NCBI RefSeq assembly: GCF_001556105.1
Contig: NZ_LSIF01000016.1
Coordinates: forward strand, 1 to 15,530
DNA: 15,530 nucleotides
Source: Pseudoxanthomonas mexicana
GTDB lineage: Bacteria > Pseudomonadota > Gammaproteobacteria > Xanthomonadales > Xanthomonadaceae
Direction: 5' to 3'
The translations under genes were made by a program, and so were the position numbers. Position 1 is the stretch's first letter; each line of letters starts with the position of its first letter. The notes under the pieces are model-generated. The model made no database searches. It saw nothing but the letters and a program-made list of their open reading frames with translations, and was not told the DNA's origin. Of this stretch, positions 7,688 to 14,435 are shown one piece after another.

Positions 7688-8839
7688 ATGTTCCAGCCCC
7701 AGACCAAGCTGCCCAAGGTGGGCACCACCATCTTCACCGTGATGTCGCAGCTGGCCGCCGAGCATGGCGCGGTCAACCTGGGGCAGGGTTTCCCCGATTT
7801 CGCGGTGCCGTCGCGGTTGGTGGACGAACTGGACGCCGCCATGCGCGCCGGCCACAACCAGTACGCGCCGATGACCGGCGTGGCGCCGTTGCGCCAGGCC
7901 ATCGCCGAGAAGGTGCTGCGCTGCTACGGCCGCGAGGTGAACCCGGATACCGAGATCACCGTGACCAGCGGCGCCACCGAGGCGCTGTTCAATGCCATCC
8001 ATGCGGTGGTGCGCCCGGGCGAAGAAGTCATCGTGCTGGACCCGGCCTACGACAGCTACGAACCGGCCATCGACCTGGCCGGCGCGCGCGCCGTGCACGT
8101 ACCGCTGGACCCGCAGACGTTCGCGGTGGACTGGGACCGCGTGCGCGCGGCCGTCACGCCGAAGACGCGCCTGCTGATCGTCAACAGCCCGCACAACCCG
8201 TCCGGCGCGATGTTCGATGAATCCGACATCCGCGCGCTGTCCGCGCTGCTGGAAGGCACCGGCATCTACCTGATCTCGGACGAGGTGTACGAGCACATCG
8301 TCTTCGATGGCCGCCGCCACGAATCGATCCTGCGCTACCCGGAACTCGCCGCGCGTGCGTTCGTCGTGTCCAGCTTCGGCAAGACCTACCACTGCACCGG
8401 CTGGAAGATCGGCTACGCCATTGCGCCGCCGGCGCTGAGCGCGGAGTTCCGCAAGGTGCACCAGTACAACGTGTTCTGCACCTTCGCCCCGGCGCAGCAC
8501 GCCTTCGCTGCGATGATCCGTGATGAGCCGGAGCACTACGAGCAGCTGGGCGCGTTCTACCAGGAGAAGCGCGACCGTTTCCGCGAGCAGTTGCTGGGCA
8601 CGAAATTCACGCCGCTGCCGGTGCCGGGCGGCTACTTCCAACTGGTCGACTATTCGGCGGTCAGCGACCTGCCGGATGCCGAGTTCGTGAAGTGGCTGAC
8701 CATCGAGCACGGCGTCACCGCCATTCCGCTGTCGCCGTTCTATGAAACGCCGCCCGCGGACCAGCGCCTGGCACGGCTGTGCTTCGCCAAGAACGAGGCG
8801 ACGCTGGACGCGGCGATCGAACGGTTGAAGCAGCTGTGA
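7688..8839 (+). CDS. ybdL: Methionine/glutamine-type PLP aminotransferase (YbdL/MtnE-like)
   Basis: A fold-type I PLP aminotransferase of 383 residues, very similar in pattern to E. coli YbdL, which prefers methionine and related amino acids. It probably transaminates 4-methylthio-2-oxobutanoate to methionine with glutamine or another donor. Visible motifs are VNLGQGFPDF (29-38), NSPHNPSG (166-173, with the PLP-contacting Asn170), SDEVYEH (197-203) and the PLP lysine in SSFGKTYHCTGWK (Lys232). An in-frame TGA at 7679-7681 excludes an earlier start, so ATG 7688 is the first possible ATG; its ribosome binding site is weak. The stop overlaps a GTG of the next gene as GTGA. Substrate assignment is by family and neighbour. 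Confidence 0.92.
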   Translation: MFQPQTKLPKVGTTIFTVMSQLAAEHGAVNLGQGFPDFAVPSRLVDELDAAMRAGHNQYAPMTGVAPLRQAIAEKVLRCYGREVNPDTEITVTSGATEALFNAIHAVVRPGEEVIVLDPAYDSYEPAIDLAGARAVHVPLDPQTFAVDWDRVRAAVTPKTRLLIVNSPHNPSGAMFDESDIRALSALLEGTGIYLISDEVYEHIVFDGRRHESILRYPELAARAFVVSSFGKTYHCTGWKIGYAIAPPALSAEFRKVHQYNVFCTFAPAQHAFAAMIRDEPEHYEQLGAFYQEKRDRFREQLLGTKFTPLPVPGGYFQLVDYSAVSDLPDAEFVKWLTIEHGVTAIPLSPFYETPPADQRLARLCFAKNEATLDAAIERLKQL

Positions 8840-8856
8840 GCGGCAAGGCGGCGGCG

Positions 8857-9654
8857 ATGCAGGATCTCCGCATTTCCCTCGTCCAGGGCGAGACGCGCTG
8901 GCATGATCCGGCGGGTAACCGCGACTACTACGGCGACCTGATCGCACCGCTGGCGGGGCAGAGCGATCTGGTCATCCTGCCGGAGACCTTCACCAGCGGC
9001 TTCAGCAACGAGGCGATCGACCAGGCCGAAGGCATGGACGGCGCCACGGTGACATGGATCCGCGAACAGGCGGCGAAACTCGATGCCGCCGTCACCGGCA
9101 GCGTGCAACTGCGCACGGCCGATGGCGTGTTCAATCGCCTGCTGTTCGCGACGCCGGATGGCGAACTGCAGTACTACGACAAGCGCCATCTGTTCCGGTA
9201 CGCCAACGAACACCAGCGCTACGCCGCCGGACGCGATCGGCTGACGGTGGAGTGGAAAGGCTGGCGGATCAATCCACTGGTCTGCTACGACCTGCGCTTC
9301 CCGGTGTTCGCGCGGAATCGGTACGACGTCGAACGTGCGGGGCAGCTGGATTTCGATCTGCAGTTGTTCGTGGCGAACTGGCCGGCGGCGCGGGCGTATC
9401 CGTGGAAGACGCTGCTGCGTGCGCGGGCGATCGAGAACCTGTGCTACGTGGCGGCGGTGAATCGCGCGGGCACGGACGGCAACGGGCATGCGTATTCGGG
9501 CGACAGTGCGATCATCGACATGCTGGGGCAGCCGCTGGTGGAGTTGCCGGCGGGCGAGGGCGTGGTAACGACGACGATCTCGGCCGACGCGCTGGCGGCG
9601 CACCGGGAACGGTTCCCGGCGATGCTGGATGCGGACCGGTTCGACTTACGCTGA
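8857..9654 (+). CDS. yafV: Omega-amidase YafV/MtnU-like (nitrilase superfamily)
   Basis: A carbon-nitrogen hydrolase of 265 residues, expected to hydrolyse 2-oxoglutaramate, the oxo-acid formed when glutamine is the amino donor, to 2-oxoglutarate and ammonia. The Glu-Lys-Cys triad is visible: Glu43 in LPETFTSGF, Lys109 in YYDKRHLFRYANEH and Cys143 in NPLVCYDLRFP. These segments match E. coli YafV closely. Two starts are possible. GTG 8836 overlaps the upstream stop as GTGA, whereas ATG 8857 has an AAGG motif 8 bases upstream and gives the usual family N-terminus MQDLRISLVQ; the latter is chosen. The pairing with the aminotransferase supports a joint role in methionine salvage. Confidence 0.92.
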   Translation: MQDLRISLVQGETRWHDPAGNRDYYGDLIAPLAGQSDLVILPETFTSGFSNEAIDQAEGMDGATVTWIREQAAKLDAAVTGSVQLRTADGVFNRLLFATPDGELQYYDKRHLFRYANEHQRYAAGRDRLTVEWKGWRINPLVCYDLRFPVFARNRYDVERAGQLDFDLQLFVANWPAARAYPWKTLLRARAIENLCYVAAVNRAGTDGNGHAYSGDSAIIDMLGQPLVELPAGEGVVTTTISADALAAHRERFPAMLDADRFDLR

Positions 9655-9660
9655 GTTGCG

Positions 9661-9683
9661 CCCCTCTCCCACCGGGAGAGGGG
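9661..9683. terminator. Hairpin immediately after the omega-amidase gene (repeat end, possible terminator)
   Basis: CCCCTCTCCC (9661-9670) pairs perfectly with GGGAGAGGGG (9674-9683) around an ACC loop, six bases after the TGA of the omega-amidase gene. It is the terminal hairpin of the large inverted repeat. The inverse copy at about 10406-10422 lies just beyond the stop of the convergent thioesterase gene, so each gene runs into an equivalent hairpin. No T-tract follows. Confidence 0.45.
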
Positions 9684-9815
9684 TTGGGGTGAGGGGCAAC
9701 GAAGTCCGTGTCTTTACCGCCCTTGGCTGCCACCACATCCACGGCGACCCTTAGCTCGATGGCCTTGCGGGATGGGGTTTCTTCTTTCAAGCATGGTGCC
9801 GCTCACCGCGGGGGC

Positions 9816-9845
9816 CTTCTTTCTTTGCTTGTGCAAAGAAAGAAG
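9816..9845. repeat. Pyrimidine/purine hairpin, left arm of the large repeat
   Basis: A perfect 13-bp stem: CTTCTTTCTTTGC (9816-9828) pairs with GCAAAGAAAGAAG (9833-9845) around a TTGT loop. The stem is one strand pyrimidine-rich and the other purine-rich. Its counterpart in the right arm is at 10234-10267. Confidence 0.85.
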
Positions 9846-9913
9846 CAAAGAAACACACCCCAGGCGGCACGCCCTCCGCGCTGCGCGCTTCGGGTCCGCG
9901 AGCGGGCCGGGAA

Positions 9914-9968
9914 TTTCCGTAAGGCACATCCATGTGCCATACGGAAACGCCGCCCATCCAGGGCGGCG
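9914..9968. repeat. Two consecutive hairpins, left arm of the large repeat
   Basis: First hairpin: TTTCCGT (9914-9920) with ACGGAAA (9941-9947), and inside it GGCACAT (9923-9929) with ATGTGCC (9932-9938), separated by a 2x2 internal loop. Second hairpin: CGCCGCCC (9948-9955) with GGGCGGCG (9961-9968) around ATCCA. They abut each other without spacer. Equivalent structures lie in the right arm at 10137-10169 and about 10119-10132. Confidence 0.75.
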
Positions 9969-10136
9969 CCCTGCGGGTTTTACCCGACCCACTCGCCCTG
10001 CCTCATGGGGGCCCAAAAGCCCAGAGCGACAGCGTGCACGTACTCGGAATCTTCGTTTTTTATCTCTGGGGCCCCTGAGGTCCGGCAGTCGTGGCGGGTA
10101 AAACCCTGCAGGGGCGGCGCACAGGGATGTGCACCG

Positions 10137-10169
10137 TTTTCGGCCGGGGCAGGATGCCTCGTCCGAAAA
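10137..10169. repeat. Hairpin in the right arm of the large repeat (counterpart of 9914-9947)
   Basis: TTTTCGG (10137-10143) pairs with CCGAAAA (10163-10169), and GGCA (10148-10151) with TGCC (10155-10158) around a GGA loop. Relative to the left arm several stem bases differ, but both sides have changed together so that pairing is kept. Confidence 0.7.
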
Positions 10170-10188
10170 TTCCCGCCGCGACTGCGCA

Positions 10189-10207
10189 CCCGCCGCGCAG
10201 CGGCGGG
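10189..10207. repeat. G/C hairpin in the right arm of the large repeat
   Basis: CCCGCCGC (10189-10196) pairs with GCGGCGGG (10200-10207) around a GCA loop. The left arm has a weaker counterpart at about 9872-9894, with CCC/GGG and GCGC/GCGC stems split by a 3x3 internal loop. Confidence 0.65.
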
Positions 10208-10233
10208 CGGACCGCCGTGGGGTGTTTCTTTTG

Positions 10234-10267
10234 CCTACTTTTCTTTGCACAAGCAAAGAAAAGTAGG
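10234..10267. repeat. Pyrimidine/purine hairpin, right arm of the large repeat
   Basis: A perfect 15-bp stem: CCTACTTTTCTTTGC (10234-10248) pairs with GCAAAGAAAAGTAGG (10253-10267) around ACAA, which is TTGT when read on the minus strand. It is the same hairpin as 9816-9845 in opposite orientation, with paired changes in the stem. Confidence 0.85.
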
Positions 10268-10426
10268 GCCTCCGCGGCGAGCGGCGGCATGCTTGAATAA
10301 AAGAAGATCCGTCCCGCAGGGCCATCGAACCAGAGGCCATCGCGGACGTGGTGACAACACTGGAAGGCCTGAAGACACGGACTTCGTTGCCCCTCACCCC
10401 AACCCCTCTCCCGGTGGGAGAGAGGC

Positions 10427-10876
10427 TTAGCCGGCCTTCTGGGGAAGGATCTGGCACACCGCCTGGCACATCGCCAGCACACGGCCGGCCTCGTCACGCA
10501 CTTCGCCCGCCAGGAACAACTGCGTGCGCGTGCGTTCCACCAGGCGCGCATGGCAGACGATATGCGGCATCTCCTGCGTCACCGGACGCAGGTACTGCGT
10601 GTTGAGCGATGTCGTCACGCTCGGCGGTGCGATCAGGTACGAGAACGGCCCCAGCGTGTTGTCCAGCGCCGCCACGATGAAACCGCCCTGCATGTGCCCG
10701 ATCGGATTCTGGTAACGCGGCAGCACCGGAAACCGCATCGCCAGCGACCGGCCTTCCACGTAATCCACCGGTTCGCCCTGCATGTCGAGCAGGCAGGGCG
10801 GCGGGATCTGCAACGGCACGCCGGCCGGCAAGCGGGCGCGCAGCAGGGCGTTGATGTCGTGTGCGGCGTCGTTCAC
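10427..10876 (-). CDS. PaaI-like hotdog-fold thioesterase
   Basis: A 149-residue protein with the hotdog thioesterase core: NPIGHMQGGFIVAALDNTLG at 57-76 (His61, Gly-Gly 64-65, Asp72/Asn73) and the following strand VTTSLNTQYLRPV (87-99), as in 4HBT/PaaI-type acyl-CoA thioesterases. No ATG is available for a full-length protein. The GTG at 10876 overlaps the stop of the upstream gene as GTGA, giving MNDAAHDINALLRARLPAG as N-terminus, and is chosen for that reason. The substrate cannot be told from sequence. It is the last gene of a minus-strand set and ends at the edge of the large inverted repeat. Confidence 0.88.
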   Translation of the reverse strand: MNDAAHDINALLRARLPAGVPLQIPPPCLLDMQGEPVDYVEGRSLAMRFPVLPRYQNPIGHMQGGFIVAALDNTLGPFSYLIAPPSVTTSLNTQYLRPVTQEMPHIVCHARLVERTRTQLFLAGEVRDEAGRVLAMCQAVCQILPQKAG

Positions 10877-11253
10877 CGGGTGAAACTCAGTTCGAACGAG
10901 GTGAAGAACGGTGCGCGCGGCGGAGCGGACAGCGTGCGGCCGGCGATCTGCTTCTGCACGCAGATCGCCAGCGGCGTACCGCCTTCGCGCCAGGTGCGCA
11001 CCACCTTGCCGGTGGCATCCAGTTCCGCCACCACCACGAAGGGCGAGGTATCCGCCGTGGGCGTGGCGCAGCCGGCGATGGCGGAATCCAGCGCGACACC
11101 CTGCGTCTCGCGCAGGGTGTCCGCATCGCCGGAGGGCAGCGAAGCCTCGTCCGCGTCCGCCCGCTGCTTGGCCTCCGTGTAGCCGGCGGGCGATTGGGCA
11201 TGCGCCAGCGATGCCAGGCACAGGCTGCAGGCGAGCAAGACGCGTCGCATCAT
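10873..11253 (-). CDS. Small secreted protein of unknown function
   Basis: The 126-residue product starts MMRRVLLACSLCLASLAHAQ, a clear signal peptide cut after AHA, so it should be periplasmic. The mature part has an acidic helical segment (about 25-55), then a strand-rich half with FVVVAELDATGKVVRTW, two cysteines (in AGCAT and AICVQK) and a C-terminal FFTSFELSFTR. The order of strand, D-x-x-G-K-V turn, cysteine helix and final strand is faintly like TonB/AgmX C-terminal domains, but I would not assign it. An alternative GTG start at 11268 overlaps the upstream stop as GTGA; ATG 11253 is preferred for its signal peptide and a GAGG motif 9 bases upstream. The end overlaps the thioesterase start. 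Confidence 0.75.
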   Translation of the reverse strand: MMRRVLLACSLCLASLAHAQSPAGYTEAKQRADADEASLPSGDADTLRETQGVALDSAIAGCATPTADTSPFVVVAELDATGKVVRTWREGGTPLAICVQKQIAGRTLSAPPRAPFFTSFELSFTR

Positions 11254-11264
11254 CGGGTGCGTCC

Positions 11265-12470
11265 TCACGGGGCCTTCGGCGCTTCGATGCGCCAGATCTT
11301 GCCGTCGTCCTCGTCGGTGACGACATAGACGCTACCGTCGTCCGCCACGCGTACATCGCGCACGCGCTCGCCGAGCTCGTTGAGCAGGCGCTCTTCGCCG
11401 GCGATCCTGTCGCCGTCCAGGGTCAGGCGGATCAGGTTGCGTTCGGCCAGCGAACCCAGGAACAGGCTGTCGTTCCAGGTCGCGCCCGGCTTGCCGGTGA
11501 GGAAGGCCATGCCGGACACGCCGGGCGATTTTTCCCACAGGTGGTAAGGCTGTTCCATGCCGTCCTTCGCCTTGCCTTGCGCTTCCGGAATCGGCTGGCC
11601 CGAATAGTTGATGCCGTAGGTGATGATCGGCCAACCGTAGTTCTTGCCGGGCTGCGGCAGGTTGATCTCGTCGCCGCCGCGCGGGCCGTGTTCGCTCTGC
11701 CACAGCGTGCCGGTGCGCGGATCGCGCGCCATGCCCTGCATGTTGCGATGGCCATAGCTGTAGATTTCACGACGCGCGTCGTTGCGACCGACGAAGGGAT
11801 TGTCCTGCGGCACGCTGCCATCCAGGTTCAGGCGCACCAGCTTGCCCTGCAGCTTGTCCAGCTCCTGCGAGGTGGCGCGCTGGTTGCGCTCGCCCTGGCT
11901 GATGAAAATGTGGCCGGCATCGTCGAACACGAGGCGGGAACCGAAATGGTTCGGGCCTTCCAGCTTCGGCTCCTGGCGGTAGATCACCTTGACGTCCGCC
12001 AGCGCGTCGCCCGAGAGCGTGCCGTAGGCGACCGCCGTGCCGGCCGTGCCGTTGTCGCCGGGCTCGGCGTAGCTCAGGTAGATGCGCTGGCTGCTGGTGA
12101 AGTCCGGCGCGAGCACGACATCGAGCAGACCGCCCTGGCCGGTGGCGAAGACCTTCGGCACGCCGGTGATCGGGGCGGATACCGCGCCATCGGCACCGAC
12201 GCGCCGCAACTGGCCGCTGCGTTCGGTGACCAGCATGGCGCCATCGGGCAGGAATGCCACGCTCCACGGATGATCGAGGCCGCTCGCCACGCGGGTGACG
12301 CGGATCTGGCCCTGCGCACTGGCCAGCATCTGCACGGGCTGGGTGGCGGGCGCCGCCTGCGCTGCAGCCGGGGCCTTCTTCGATGCATCGCCGTTGGCTG
12401 AGGAATCGCAGGCGGCCAATGGCAGGGCGAGGAGGAGGGCGGTGGCGAGTCGGTAGTGGGCGTTGCGCAA
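11265..12470 (-). CDS. yliI: PQQ-dependent aldose sugar dehydrogenase (YliI-like), predicted lipoprotein
   Basis: A six-bladed beta-propeller PQQ dehydrogenase that should oxidise aldoses to lactones in the periplasm or at the outer membrane. The 401-residue product begins with a lipoprotein signal peptide (LPLAAC, lipid Cys21) and a low-complexity Ala/Pro linker to about 48. Family motifs follow: GLDHPWSVAFLPDG (64-77), GQGGLLDVVLAPDF (111-124), NHFGSRLVF (174-182), SYGHRNMQGMA (238-248) and SEHGPRGGDEINLP (259-272), closely matching E. coli YliI. The start is TTG at 12470: no ATG lies before the signal peptide, and an AGGAGA Shine-Dalgarno motif (12478-12483) sits 7 bases upstream. PQQ synthesis genes are not in the window. 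The stop overlaps the alternative start of the next gene. Confidence 0.92.
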   Translation of the reverse strand: MRNAHYRLATALLLALPLAACDSSANGDASKKAPAAAQAAPATQPVQMLASAQGQIRVTRVASGLDHPWSVAFLPDGAMLVTERSGQLRRVGADGAVSAPITGVPKVFATGQGGLLDVVLAPDFTSSQRIYLSYAEPGDNGTAGTAVAYGTLSGDALADVKVIYRQEPKLEGPNHFGSRLVFDDAGHIFISQGERNQRATSQELDKLQGKLVRLNLDGSVPQDNPFVGRNDARREIYSYGHRNMQGMARDPRTGTLWQSEHGPRGGDEINLPQPGKNYGWPIITYGINYSGQPIPEAQGKAKDGMEQPYHLWEKSPGVSGMAFLTGKPGATWNDSLFLGSLAERNLIRLTLDGDRIAGEERLLNELGERVRDVRVADDGSVYVVTDEDDGKIWRIEAPKAP

Positions 12471-12477
12471 CGTCGTG

Positions 12478-12483
12478 TCTCCT
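12478..12483 (-). promoter_or_regulatory. Shine-Dalgarno motif deciding a TTG start
   Basis: AGGAGA on the minus strand, 7 bases before the TTG at 12470, in the short gap after the ABC transporter gene. It is the strongest ribosome binding site seen in the window and supports TTG as the true start of the aldose dehydrogenase. Confidence 0.75.
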
Positions 12484-12494
12484 GTGGGGAAATA

Positions 12495-14366
12495 TCAGCG
12501 GTAACCCGCGGCCTGCAGTTCGAACAGTTCGGCGTAGCGGCCGCCGGCGGCCATGAGTTGTTCGTGCGTGCCGCTGGCTTCCAGGCGCCCCTGGTCCAGG
12601 ACCAGGATGCGGTCGGCCATGCGGACGCTGGAGAAGCGGTGCGAAATGAGCACCGCGGTCCGATTGTCCGACAATTCCTTGAAGCGTTGGAAGACCTCGA
12701 ACTCCGAACGCGCGTCGAGGGCGGCGGTCGGTTCATCCAGGATCATCACCTGCGCATCGCGCATGTAGGCGCGCGCGATGGCGATCTTCTGCCATTGGCC
12801 GCCCGACAGGTCCACGCTGTTCTTGAAGCGGCGGCCCACCATCTGGTCGTAACCACGCGGCAGGCCGTCGATCACTTCGTCGGCCATCGCGCGCGCGGCG
12901 GCGGCGCGGATGCGCGCCTGGTCGTCCATGGCCTCGATGCGGCCCACGCCGATGTTCTCGCCGGCGGTGAGGTGGTAGCGCACGAAGTCCTGGAAGATCA
13001 CGCCGATGTTCGCGCGCAGGTCGTCGATGTCGTACTCGCGCAGGTCGCGGCCATCCAGCAGGATGCGGCCTTCGTCCGGGTCGTACAGGCGTGCGAGCAG
13101 CTTCACCAGCGTGGTCTTGCCCGCACCGTTCTCGCCGACCAGCGCCAGCACTTCGCCGGCCTGCAGTTCGAAATCGAGGTGACGAACGGCCCAGCGTTCG
13201 GCATCGGGGTAGCGGAAGCCGACGTTCTCGAACACGAAGCCACGCGTGATCGGCCGCGGGATGGGTGCAGCGTCGGCAGGCGAGGCGATCTCCGGTTCGA
13301 TCTCGAAGAACGAGAACAGGTCGTCCAGGTACAGCGCCTGCCCGGCGACCTGGGAAAAGCCGATCAGCAGCCCTTCCAGCAACTGGCGCAATCGCAGGAA
13401 GCTGCCGGCGAGAAAGGTCAGGTCGCCGATGCTGAAATCGCCGCGCACGGTGCGCCAGGCGATGTAGCCGTAGGCCACGTAGTAGCCCAGCGTGCCCAGC
13501 GCGGCGAGCACCGTGCCCCATATTGCGCGGCGCCGCGCCAGCGCGCGGTTGGCGAGGAAGAACTTGTCCGCGAGCACGCGGTACCGATCGATCAGGAAGC
13601 GGTGGAGATTGAAGATCTTCACCTCCTTCGCCGTCTCCACGCTGGCGCCCATCTGCCGCAGGTATTCCAGCTGCCGGCGCTCGGGCGTCCACTGGAAGTT
13701 GAGCGAATAACCCAGCGCATTGAAGTGGGCCTCGCCGATGAAGGCCGGAATCAGCGCCACGGCCAGCAGCGCGATCAGCCATGGCGCGTAGACCAGCAGG
13801 CCAGCGGCGAACGCAACGACCGTGATCGCATCCTGCACCTGGCCGAACAACTGGCTCATCAGGTTCATGCGCCCCATCGTCTGGCGGCGCGCACGATCGA
13901 GCTTGTCCTGCAGGTCGGGGTCTTCGAAATCCTCCAGGTCGAGCGTGGCGGCGTGCTCCATCAGGCGCACGCTGGTGGCGTTGGTGAACAGTTCCGACAG
14001 CAGCGCATCGGCGTAGCTCACCAGCCGACCCAGCAGGTCGGAGCCGATGGCCAGCGCGAACTCCAGCGCCAGCAACGAGGCCAGCGTGTCCAGCTGACCG
14101 CTGCGCCAGGCATCGCCCAGCGAGCCGAAGTCGAGGCCCAGCCCGACCAGCCGGATCGCTTCGTCGATGATGAGCTTGGCGATGTAGAGCGTCACCACTG
14201 GCACGAAGGCCCGCAACAGGCGCAGCCCCAGGCTCGCCAGTGTCAGCATGCGACTGGTCTGCCAGATCTGGCGCAGGAACGGCCCGAGGTTGCGCATCGC
14301 GTCGAAGCGCTCGCGCAGGTTGGGCGTGCTTCGTGCGGACGCGGCGTGCGGGGAAGGCGACGGCAT
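12495..14366 (-). CDS. ABC exporter, fused permease and ATP-binding domains
   Basis: A half-transporter of 623 residues that should act as a dimer in the cytoplasmic membrane. The membrane domain covers about residues 40-345, with helices around 41-68, 94-117, 178-212 and 285-325. The nucleotide-binding domain has Walker A GENGAGKT (411-418), Q-loop Gln459 (VIFQDF), signature LSGGQ (520-524), Walker B VMILDEP (540-546) and H-loop His576 (SHRFSS), all intact. No C39 peptidase or signal peptide is present. The substrate is unknown; it looks like a type IV (MsbA/ATM1-like) exporter. The chosen ATG 14366 lacks a clear ribosome binding site, and ATG 14297 (residue 24) is possible. The adaptor gene ends 69 bases upstream and the aldose dehydrogenase starts 24 bases downstream. 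Confidence 0.9.
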   Translation of the reverse strand: MPSPSPHAASARSTPNLRERFDAMRNLGPFLRQIWQTSRMLTLASLGLRLLRAFVPVVTLYIAKLIIDEAIRLVGLGLDFGSLGDAWRSGQLDTLASLLALEFALAIGSDLLGRLVSYADALLSELFTNATSVRLMEHAATLDLEDFEDPDLQDKLDRARRQTMGRMNLMSQLFGQVQDAITVVAFAAGLLVYAPWLIALLAVALIPAFIGEAHFNALGYSLNFQWTPERRQLEYLRQMGASVETAKEVKIFNLHRFLIDRYRVLADKFFLANRALARRRAIWGTVLAALGTLGYYVAYGYIAWRTVRGDFSIGDLTFLAGSFLRLRQLLEGLLIGFSQVAGQALYLDDLFSFFEIEPEIASPADAAPIPRPITRGFVFENVGFRYPDAERWAVRHLDFELQAGEVLALVGENGAGKTTLVKLLARLYDPDEGRILLDGRDLREYDIDDLRANIGVIFQDFVRYHLTAGENIGVGRIEAMDDQARIRAAAARAMADEVIDGLPRGYDQMVGRRFKNSVDLSGGQWQKIAIARAYMRDAQVMILDEPTAALDARSEFEVFQRFKELSDNRTAVLISHRFSSVRMADRILVLDQGRLEASGTHEQLMAAGGRYAELFELQAAGYR

Positions 14367-14435
14367 GCCGGGATTGTGCCCGTTCGCGGCGTTGCCGTCA
14401 GTGAAGGGCCGCGGCGAAGGCTGCGAGCAGCATCG

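Larger units (their letters stand above)
9660..10426. repeat. Large composite inverted repeat (hairpin-rich, gene-free) between convergent genes
   Basis: The whole 767-bp region is an imperfect palindrome centred near 10043. The outer 51 bases (9664-9714) are an exact reverse complement of 10372-10422, and the match continues outward to 9660/10426 with one mismatch. Inside, the arms are diverged but clearly alignable: both contain, from outside to centre, a GATGGCC-TGCGGGA segment, a pyrimidine/purine hairpin with TTGT loop, a G/C hairpin, two further hairpins, a GGGTTTTACCC segment and a CCCAGAG segment. Open frames on both strands give similar arginine-rich translations only because of the symmetry, so they are not taken as genes. 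I recall the hairpin core from intergenic repeats of xanthomonads, but have not verified it. Confidence 0.85.

Noticed and set aside
10055..10060. Six-T run at the centre of the large repeat as an intrinsic terminator
   Set aside because: No stable G/C stem lies directly before the T run on the plus strand, so the usual hairpin-plus-U-tract layout is missing.
9660..10426. Insertion sequence, MITE with transposase, or CRISPR array in the large gap
   Set aside because: No transposase motif or regular direct repeat/spacer pattern is present, and I could not identify target-site duplications at the ends. A structured inverted repeat is the supported description.
9708..10469. Long arginine-rich open frames on both strands (9708-10430 plus, 9714-10469 minus) that resemble each other
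   Set aside because: They resemble each other only because the region is an inverted repeat. The translations are low-complexity, lie across hairpins, differ by indels and lack a credible start or domain, so they are taken as chance frames in a non-coding repeat.
10427..11356. A 309-codon frame that would fuse an extra N-terminal region to the thioesterase
   Set aside because: The extra part overlaps the secreted protein gene and the end of the aldose dehydrogenase in another frame and has no domain. The GTG at 10876 gives the normal hotdog size.
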